DNA from: JACRLW01 sp050181465 | GTDB lineage: Bacteria; Planctomycetota; UBA1135; UBA2386 | Length of the DNA stretch: 16,082 nucleotides | Assembly: GCA_050181465.1 (NCBI GenBank) | Contig: JBFXDD010000067.1 | Span: 1 to 16,082, forward strand | Reading direction: 5' to 3' | Part shown: one piece after another, positions 11,197-16,082 of the stretch | Position numbering within the stretch: the stretch's first letter is position 1 | Layout of the letters: the number at the start of each line of letters is the position of its first letter | Notes under the pieces: generated by a model | What the model was told of the DNA's origin: nothing | The model's input: only the letters and a program-made list of their open reading frames with translations | The model's database searches: none | Position numbers and translations under genes: made by a program

Positions 11197-12297
11197 ATGG
11201 CGACGATCCTCTATGGCATGGCAGGTGAGGGCCGCGGGCACGCGGTACGGGCGCGAGCGCTGCGCGACGCACTCGCACCGCGGCATACCGTCCACTTCTT
11301 CGCCCCGCACATGGCGCGGAGTTTCCTCGCCGATGGACCGGGCGAAACCCATTCCATCCCCGGACTGCGATTCGGCTATTCGCGCGACGGTCGCGTCGAT
11401 CTGTGGCGAACCACCCTCGGCTCGCTCCGCTTCGTCGCCGGAATGAACAAGGAAGTCCGGGCCGTGACGTCGCGCATGGCGCGGCTCGAACCCGACCTCG
11501 TCATCAGCGACTTCGAACCGCTGACCGCCCGCGCCGCGCGGCGCTTGGGCGTGCCGTGCCTCGGGCTCGACCACCAGCACTTCATGGTGGTGAGCGATCT
11601 CTCCGCACTCCCCACGCGCCTGCGCAACCACGCCCGGTGGATGGGGCCGGTGGTGCGCATGGTTGCGCCGCGTGCCGACGTGCGCGCGGTGTCGTCGTTC
11701 TGGTTCCCGCCCGGCAAGCGCGGATTCGAACGAGTCCAACGACTCGGCGTGCTGCTGCGCTCGGTGGTGCGCCGCGCGCGACCGAGCGATCACGGCCATC
11801 TGTGCGTGTATCTGCGGCACAGCGCGCCACGGAACCTCTTGCAAGTCCTCGCGGACACCGGACTCGCGGCGCGCGTATACGGCCTTGGCGACCAGCCTCC
11901 GAGCGGTGGCCTGACCTTTCACGCGATCGACGAACAGCGCTTCGTCGAAGACCTGGCCTCGGCACGCGCGCTGCTTTGCACCGCCGGAAACCAACTGATC
12001 GGCGAGGCGGCGTGGCTCGGCAAGCCGGTGCTCGCGTTCCCCGAGCCCGGCAATCGAGAGCAGGAGATGAATGCATGGCTCGTCGAGCTGTCGGGCTTCG
12101 GGCGACGGCTGGCCCCGGAACACTTGGAAGCAAGTGCCTTGAGGTCGGCGATCGACGCCGAGTGCAGCTTCGCTCGCGTCCGCCGTCCCGAGATCGACGG
12201 TCTCCCGGGCGCCGTCGAGCTGATCGAGCGCATGGTCGGACAACTGCCCGACGCACCGAACTCCGTCCGAACCTTGCCGAGTCAGATGACCGCATGA
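11197..12297 (+). CDS. MJ1255-type glycosyltransferase (GT-B fold)
   Basis: The start at MATILYGMAGEGRGHAVR gives 366 residues and places the G-x-G-x-GHAxR nucleotide-sugar/acceptor loop at 7-18, where this family has it. The longer in-frame extension to 10915 is rejected. The C-terminal half carries the donor-site signature: LLCTAGNQLIGEAAWLGKP (259-277) followed by EPGNREQEMNAWLVELSGFG (283-302). This matches the MJ1255/VC2487 family (Glyco_trans_1_3), related to UDP-glucuronosyltransferases and MurG-like GT-B enzymes. Family members are generally thought to transfer a sugar to a lipid or cell-envelope acceptor; donor and acceptor here are unknown. No membrane helix is evident, so it is cytoplasmic or peripherally membrane-bound. 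The stop overlaps the start of the radical SAM gene (ATGA, 12294-12297), implying coupled expression. Confidence 0.82.
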   Translation: MATILYGMAGEGRGHAVRARALRDALAPRHTVHFFAPHMARSFLADGPGETHSIPGLRFGYSRDGRVDLWRTTLGSLRFVAGMNKEVRAVTSRMARLEPDLVISDFEPLTARAARRLGVPCLGLDHQHFMVVSDLSALPTRLRNHARWMGPVVRMVAPRADVRAVSSFWFPPGKRGFERVQRLGVLLRSVVRRARPSDHGHLCVYLRHSAPRNLLQVLADTGLAARVYGLGDQPPSGGLTFHAIDEQRFVEDLASARALLCTAGNQLIGEAAWLGKPVLAFPEPGNREQEMNAWLVELSGFGRRLAPEHLEASALRSAIDAECSFARVRRPEIDGLPGAVELIERMVGQLPDAPNSVRTLPSQMTA

Positions 12298-13412
12298 GAA
12301 CCCTTCGAATCCTCGCCGATGGTGTTCGGCAGCGGCTCGGCGCGGAGCTGGCGCCGCGGATGCTCACCTACACCGTGACCTTCGCGTGCAATGCTCGCTG
12401 CGTGATGTGCGACTCCTGGCGCAAGCCGCCGGAGGACGAACTCACGCTCGGGGAGATCGAACGCATCTTCGAGCAGATGCCGAAGCTGGACGTCGTGCGG
12501 CTCACCGGCGGCGAGCCCTTCGTCCGCAAGGACCTGCTGGACATCGGATCCCTCGCGATCTCTCACCTGCGTCCGATCGTTCTCCACGTCACGACCAACG
12601 GCTTCCTGACCGACCGGATCGTCGAGTTCGTGGAACGTCGGCCGCGGCGACCGCTGCTGCACTTGTTGGTCTCCATCGACGGCGTGGCGGAGGAGCACGA
12701 TCGAATCCGGGGTCACCGACACGCCTGGGACTTCGCCATCCGCACGCTGGAGGCGCTGGCGCCGCGACAGCGGGAACTGAATCTCCACGTGGGCGTGAAC
12801 CAGACCATCGTCGACCGGCGCGGCCTGGAGCAATACGCCAGGCTGCGCGATCGTCTGGCGCCGTTGGGGATCCAGAACCAGGCGGTGATCGCCTACGCGG
12901 AAAGCGCGACCTACTCGCTGGAACGCTCGGTCGATCTCGCACCTGCCGATCCCGGCAGCTATCGAACCCATGGCGATCTGCCGAGAGACGAACTCGCGGC
13001 GACGCTGGCACAGATGGAACGGGATCTGGGCAAGCTGCCGCTCGCGGACCGCATCGCGAAGCGCTTCTATCTGCGCGGCATTCGGCGACGTCTACTCGAT
13101 GGCGTCGCAAGCGATCAGCCGCCGTGCGCGGCGCTCGGCGCGCATATTCGCTTGTTCCCCAATGGCGATGTGCCGACCTGTCAGCTCAATACGATTCGCG
13201 CCGGCAATCTTCGTCGGCAGACCTTCGCAGAGTTTCAGTCCGACCCTCTGCGGCGTCAGCAGCGTGACTGGGTGCGCCGCTGCAAGGGCTGTTGGGCCGA
13301 GTGCGAGGTCCTGCCGAGCGCGGTCTACTCGGGCAGGATCTTCCGTGCATTGCTGCCCGAGCGGCGCACACCGGAGCCCGCGGTTGCGGCCACGACGGTG
13401 TCGACGCCATGA
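12294..13412 (+). CDS. Radical SAM protein with C-terminal auxiliary cysteine cluster (SPASM/twitch-like)
   Basis: The 372-residue protein has the radical SAM signature C32-N-A-R-C36-V-M-C39, TGGEP at 71-75 for SAM binding, the HVTTNG strand (98-103) and LVSIDG (125-130). The core barrel runs to about residue 205. A C-terminal region contains five further cysteines, C278, C296, C330, C333 and C337, in the context CxxCxxxC after LFPNGDVPTCQLNTI; this resembles SPASM or twitch domains that bind auxiliary Fe-S clusters. Such enzymes perform peptide, sugar or cofactor modifications by radical chemistry. The substrate is unknown and no precursor peptide gene was seen nearby. The start overlaps the glycosyltransferase stop by 4 bp, and the DUF2306 gene follows after 10 bp. 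The pairing with a glycosyltransferase suggests modification of a glycan or lipid, which is inference. Confidence 0.85.
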   Translation: MRTLRILADGVRQRLGAELAPRMLTYTVTFACNARCVMCDSWRKPPEDELTLGEIERIFEQMPKLDVVRLTGGEPFVRKDLLDIGSLAISHLRPIVLHVTTNGFLTDRIVEFVERRPRRPLLHLLVSIDGVAEEHDRIRGHRHAWDFAIRTLEALAPRQRELNLHVGVNQTIVDRRGLEQYARLRDRLAPLGIQNQAVIAYAESATYSLERSVDLAPADPGSYRTHGDLPRDELAATLAQMERDLGKLPLADRIAKRFYLRGIRRRLLDGVASDQPPCAALGAHIRLFPNGDVPTCQLNTIRAGNLRRQTFAEFQSDPLRRQQRDWVRRCKGCWAECEVLPSAVYSGRIFRALLPERRTPEPAVAATTVSTP

Positions 13413-13422
13413 TCCCGCGCGT

Positions 13423-14085
13423 ATGAAGCAGGTTGCGCCACAACTCATCCGCGCCGCGATCGGTGATGCGCGCCGGCCCTCGGTCGCCTGGTGGGTGATG
13501 GCGATCCTCGGTCTCGCGGTAGGCGGCTACGCGATGGCGTTGTTCGACGCGCGTGCGGTCAAAGACGCCGTGCCGGGCTTCCCGTGGCTCGACGAGGTGC
13601 ACTTCGCTGCGGGGGGTGTGGCGCTCGCGGTCGGTCCCTGGTTGTTCCGGCGCGACTTTCTCGCGCGCCGGACCGCACTGCACCATGCGCTCGGCAAGCT
13701 CTACTTCCTGGCGGTTGCCGTTTCCGGTCTCGCGGCGCTGGCGATGGCGCCATTCTCGATGGCTGGCGCGACGGCACGTGCGGGCTTCACTTCGCTCGCG
13801 GTCTTGTGGCTCGGATCGACGGCGATCGGAGCCTGGCGCATCCACGACGGTCGCGTCGTCGAGCATCGGCGAGCCATGGTGGTCAGCTACGCACTCTGTT
13901 TCGCGGCAGCCACGCTCCGGGTGCAACTGCCGATCGGCATCGCGATCACCGGCTCCTTCGAGCCGGCTTATCGCATCGTCGCCTGGTCGTGTTGGGTGCC
14001 CAATCTGGTGTTCGCATGGTGGTGGTTGTCGCGCACCGACCTCGCGGGGCAACCACGGCGCGCAGGGTTCACAGCGAGCGATTGA
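13423..14085 (+). CDS. DUF2306-type predicted membrane protein
   Basis: The 220-residue product is mostly hydrophobic, with about six likely membrane helices: around 22-42, 61-77, 87-107, 116-134, 148-165 and 183-203. Between them lie the His-containing motifs typical of DUF2306 membrane proteins: an early HxxxGKLY (HHALGKLY, about 87-94) and a later EHRRAMVVSYALCFAAATLR. The biochemical role of the family is not established; the conserved histidines at membrane edges would be consistent with metal or haem binding. The gene begins 10 bp after the radical SAM gene and is probably the last member of that operon. The 3' end overlaps trxC by 17 bp in convergent orientation. Confidence 0.72.
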   Translation: MKQVAPQLIRAAIGDARRPSVAWWVMAILGLAVGGYAMALFDARAVKDAVPGFPWLDEVHFAAGGVALAVGPWLFRRDFLARRTALHHALGKLYFLAVAVSGLAALAMAPFSMAGATARAGFTSLAVLWLGSTAIGAWRIHDGRVVEHRRAMVVSYALCFAAATLRVQLPIGIAITGSFEPAYRIVAWSCWVPNLVFAWWWLSRTDLAGQPRRAGFTASD

Positions 14086-14503
14086 CCCAGTCCACGATGG
14101 CTGCTGAGGCCATTGCTCCGCTCGTACGCGCGATTTCGTGACCGCGATGGAAGGCGACCATGGTGGGGATGGAACGGATGCCGAAGCGGCCGGCGACCTC
14201 CGGCTCGGCTTCCGTGTCGAGCTTCACCAGCAGTGCGCTGCCGCGCAGCGACATGGCGGCGGCGGCGAACTGCGGGGCCATGGTTCGACAGGGGCCGCAC
14301 CACGGCGCCCAGAAGTCGACCACGACCGGCAGATCGCTCTTGCCGATGACGGTCCCGAAGGTCGCCGCGTCCAAGTCGCGCGGTGCATCGTCGAGCAGGC
14401 GAGATCGGCAACTGGCGCACACCGGCACGTCACGTAGGCGCTCGCGCGGAACGCGGTTGAGCGTCGCGCAGGCCGTGCAAGGAATGATCAAGGACTCGGA
14501 CAT
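14069..14503 (-). CDS. trxC: Thioredoxin 2 with N-terminal zinc-binding domain
   Basis: The 144-residue protein is close in length to the 139-residue TrxC of Escherichia coli. Two CxxC pairs, C9-C12 and C29-C32, form the N-terminal zinc module. The thioredoxin fold follows with VVVDFWAPWCGPC (catalytic C69 and C72) and the cis-proline motif RSIPT with P113 in GRFGIRSIPTMVAF. It reduces protein disulfides in the cytoplasm, and in known cases the zinc module is linked to redox or oxidative-stress sensing. The gene is divergent from the PhoH-family gene, with a 416-bp spacer holding the repeat copies. The 3' end overlaps the DUF2306 gene by 17 bp. No strong ribosome binding site is visible. Confidence 0.93.
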   Translation of the reverse strand: MSESLIIPCTACATLNRVPRERLRDVPVCASCRSRLLDDAPRDLDAATFGTVIGKSDLPVVVDFWAPWCGPCRTMAPQFAAAAMSLRGSALLVKLDTEAEPEVAGRFGIRSIPTMVAFHRGHEIARTSGAMASAAIVDWVNRSL

Positions 14504-14587
14504 GTCGGTGTTCTACGACCGGAATCCTGCATCGTGCCAGAGCTCCGATCGCGCCGAGGGGAGCGGCCGTTCAGCGGCGACGTGGCC

Positions 14588-14678
14588 TGCCGGGACGCTT
14601 CGTGAACGTCGTCGCGAGTTCGACGCTGGTCGATGCCCAGGAAGGAGCCGCATGGGTCGACGATCGAGGAGTAGCCCT
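14588..14678 (+). repeat. Half copy B of the ~180-bp dispersed repeat
   Basis: This segment aligns without gaps to the first 91 bases of the full copy that begins right after it. It includes TTCGTGAACGTCGTCGCGAG, GATGCCCAGGAAGGAGC and GTCGACGATCGA. The terminal inverted repeat end is more diverged (16 of 21 positions match the neighbouring copy). The unit stops at the exact position where copy C starts, so its right half is missing. Confidence 0.65.
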
Positions 14679-14858
14679 AGCCCGGATTATTCGTGAACGT
14701 CGTCGCGAGATCGACACGAGTCGATGCCCGGCAAGGAGCTGCGACGGTCGACGACCGAAGCGTAGCTGTAGCTGCGCTGCCGGGGAGGAACCCGCGTAGT
14801 AACGCGGACGGGCGCGATTTGCGGCGATCGCAGCAGGCGTTCGCGAGTAGCCCGGGCT
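14679..14858 (+). repeat. Full copy C of the ~180-bp dispersed repeat with terminal inverted repeats
   Basis: The unit opens with AGCCCGGATTATTCGTGAAC and closes with CGCGAGTAGCCCGGGCT. The first 21 bases and the reverse complement of the last 21 agree at 17 positions. It has the same 180-bp length as the copy at 2991-3170, with 139 of 180 ungapped matches by hand count. Mismatches fall at all three positions of the one shared open frame (about 13, 10 and 15 at first, second and third), so a conserved peptide is unlikely. It lies between the divergent trxC and PhoH genes. Confidence 0.8.
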
Positions 14859-14919
14859 AGCATGCGGGTGGAATCAGACGGGCGCGTCACGCCCAAGGCT
14901 AACCAGCGGTGATCCACGC

Positions 14920-16082
14920 ATGAGTGCCGGCCGGGCCAAGGCGCCCAAGCTCTTCGTTCTCGACACCAACGTCATCCTCCACGACGCCGGTTGCATCCGG
15001 AACTTCGAGGAGAACGACGTAGCGATCCCGATCGCGGTCCTGGAAGAACTCGACAAGTTCAAGAAGGGCAACGAGGACATCAACTTCCAAGCTCGCGAGT
15101 TCTTGCGCCGGATCGACGAGCTGTCGGGGGACATCCTCTCCGACGAAGGCGCTTCACTCGGCGAGGATCTCGGCAGGATGCGAGTGGTGATCGGGACATC
15201 CTTCGATCCGCGCGTCGAAGCGTCGTTCTTCGAGGACACCATCGATCACCGAATCCTCAATACCGCGCTGCGCATCCACGAGGGCAGCAAGGGGCGCCGC
15301 GTGGTGCTGCTGAGCAAGGACACCAACCTTCGCATGAAGGCCAAGTCGCTCGGCCTGACCGCGCAGGACTACACGCACGACAAGGTCGAGAGCCTCAACA
15401 AGCTCTATCGCGGCAAGCGCACGGTGGAGGACGTCGACGAGGCGGTGATCGCGAGCTTCTACGAGCCGGCCGGTGTCGTGCCGGCGGCGAGCGTGCCGCA
15501 GGCGGATCGACCCGTCCCCAACGAGAACTTCATCCTCCGCAACGGCTCACGCTCGGTGCTGGCGACCTATCGCGCGCTCGATCAGAGCTTCGTGCGCATC
15601 CGCAAGCACGCCGCTTACGGCATCCAGCCGCGCAACGCCGAGCAGTCCTTTGCGCTCGAGGCTTTGACCAACGACGACATCCGACTGGTGACCCTCGCCG
15701 GTACCGCCGGCACGGGCAAGACGCTGCTCGCGTTGGCGGCTGCGCTCGAGTGTCGGCGCGATTATCGACAGATCCTGTTGGCGCGACCGGTGGTTCCGCT
15801 CAGCAATCGCGACCTCGGATTCCTGCCCGGCGACATCGATGCCAAGCTCGATCCGTACATGCAGCCGCTCTACGACAACCTCTCGGTGATCCGCAACGAG
15901 CTGGGCGATGAAGATCCTGCTGCGGAGAAGATCCAGAAGATGCGGGAGTCGGAGAAGCTGCTCATCACTCCGCTCGCCTACATCCGCGGACGGACACTCC
16001 AGCGCATCTTCTTCATCGTCGACGAGGCGCAGAACCTGACGCCACATGAAGTGAAGACGATCATCACGCGCGCCGGCGAAGG
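14920..16082 (+). CDS. PIN-PhoH fusion ATPase (PhoH2 type), 3' end beyond the window
   Basis: The first 387 residues are present; the frame is open to the window edge with no stop. Residues about 10-150 form a PIN nuclease-like domain: LFVLDTNVILHD with D15, the LEELDKFKKG segment with E43, D109 in EDTIDHRIL and D134 in LLSKDTNLR, which are the acidic residues expected for metal binding. Residues about 235 onward form the PhoH ATPase: Walker A AGTAGTGKT at 260-268, LARPVVPLSNRDLGFLPGD, and Walker B FFIVDEAQN with D368-E369. Known PhoH2 proteins couple ATP-driven RNA unwinding with RNA cleavage. The family is usually about 430-460 residues, so perhaps 50-70 residues are missing. The start follows a spacer with no clear Shine-Dalgarno; it is the ATG just before the PIN strand. 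Confidence 0.92.
   Translation, partial: MSAGRAKAPKLFVLDTNVILHDAGCIRNFEENDVAIPIAVLEELDKFKKGNEDINFQAREFLRRIDELSGDILSDEGASLGEDLGRMRVVIGTSFDPRVEASFFEDTIDHRILNTALRIHEGSKGRRVVLLSKDTNLRMKAKSLGLTAQDYTHDKVESLNKLYRGKRTVEDVDEAVIASFYEPAGVVPAASVPQADRPVPNENFILRNGSRSVLATYRALDQSFVRIRKHAAYGIQPRNAEQSFALEALTNDDIRLVTLAGTAGTGKTLLALAAALECRRDYRQILLARPVVPLSNRDLGFLPGDIDAKLDPYMQPLYDNLSVIRNELGDEDPAAEKIQKMRESEKLLITPLAYIRGRTLQRIFFIVDEAQNLTPHEVKTIITRAGE

Larger units (their letters stand above)
14504..14919. other. Divergent spacer between trxC and the PhoH gene, filled by repeats
   Basis: These 416 bp separate two divergent start codons. Positions 14588-14678 hold a half copy and 14679-14858 a full copy of the 180-bp repeat. 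That leaves about 84 bp next to trxC and about 61 bp next to the PhoH gene for promoters. Short open frames inside the repeats are not considered genes. No tRNA or terminator was seen. Confidence 0.6.

Noticed and set aside
11403..13412. A 669-codon frame that would fuse an Arg-rich segment to the radical SAM protein.
   Set aside because: The first part is a shadow of the glycosyltransferase frame. The ATG at 12294 overlaps the glycosyltransferase stop as ATGA and leads directly into the radical SAM domain.
14602..14917. Small open frames in both directions within the repeat copies, with similar peptides in copies A, B and C.
   Set aside because: Similarity follows from the repeat itself. 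Mismatches between copies are spread over all codon positions, and several frames are open at once, as expected for GC-rich non-coding DNA.

Overview
This is a GC-rich stretch from a bacterium that is most likely a member of the Planctomycetota, and the sequence looks like a metagenome-derived or draft scaffold. The phylum is inferred from three things: secreted FG-GAP/VCBS plus parallel beta-helix protein, a sialate O-acetylesterase-type secreted esterase next to a carboxypeptidase-regulatory-domain protein, and an unusual ECF-like sigma factor. None of these is decisive alone. A run of exactly 100 N (1447-1546) is a scaffold gap of unknown true size inside one gene.

Left third, all on the minus strand. 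A large secreted repeat/beta-helix protein (3438-5954) is followed, after a gene-poor spacer, by a membrane-anchored multi-domain carboxypeptidase-regulatory-like protein (1283-2953, interrupted by the gap) and a secreted SGNH/SASA esterase (35-1273). The last two are 9 bp apart and probably form one transcription unit for cell-surface or extracellular work.

Middle. ileS (6065-9238, plus) encodes a eukaryote-like type 2 isoleucyl-tRNA synthetase and diverges from the beta-helix gene. Convergent to ileS is a two-gene unit on the minus strand: an ECF-like sigma factor (10088-10945) whose stop overlaps the start of an unrecognised 293-residue protein (9210-10091) by ATGA. The latter's 3' end overlaps the ileS 3' end by 29 bp.

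Right part. A plus-strand unit contains an MJ1255-type glycosyltransferase (11197-12297), a radical SAM protein with an extra C-terminal cysteine cluster (12294-13412, ATGA overlap) and a DUF2306-type membrane protein (13423-14085). trxC, encoding thioredoxin 2 with an N-terminal zinc-ribbon, converges on it (14069-14503, minus). The window ends inside a PIN-PhoH ATPase gene (14920 onward, plus).

The strongest structure not explained by genes is a dispersed repeat of about 180 bp with imperfect 21-bp terminal inverted repeats. There is one full copy at 2991-3170, another at 14679-14858, and a half copy (14588-14678) abutting the second. All lie in intergenic DNA. The two full copies match at 139 of 180 positions without gaps (counted by hand). 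They have no transposase and no codon-position bias, so they look like a MITE-like or extragenic palindromic family. The gene sets of most interest are the glycosyltransferase/radical SAM/DUF2306 operon and the sigma factor with its coupled unknown partner.
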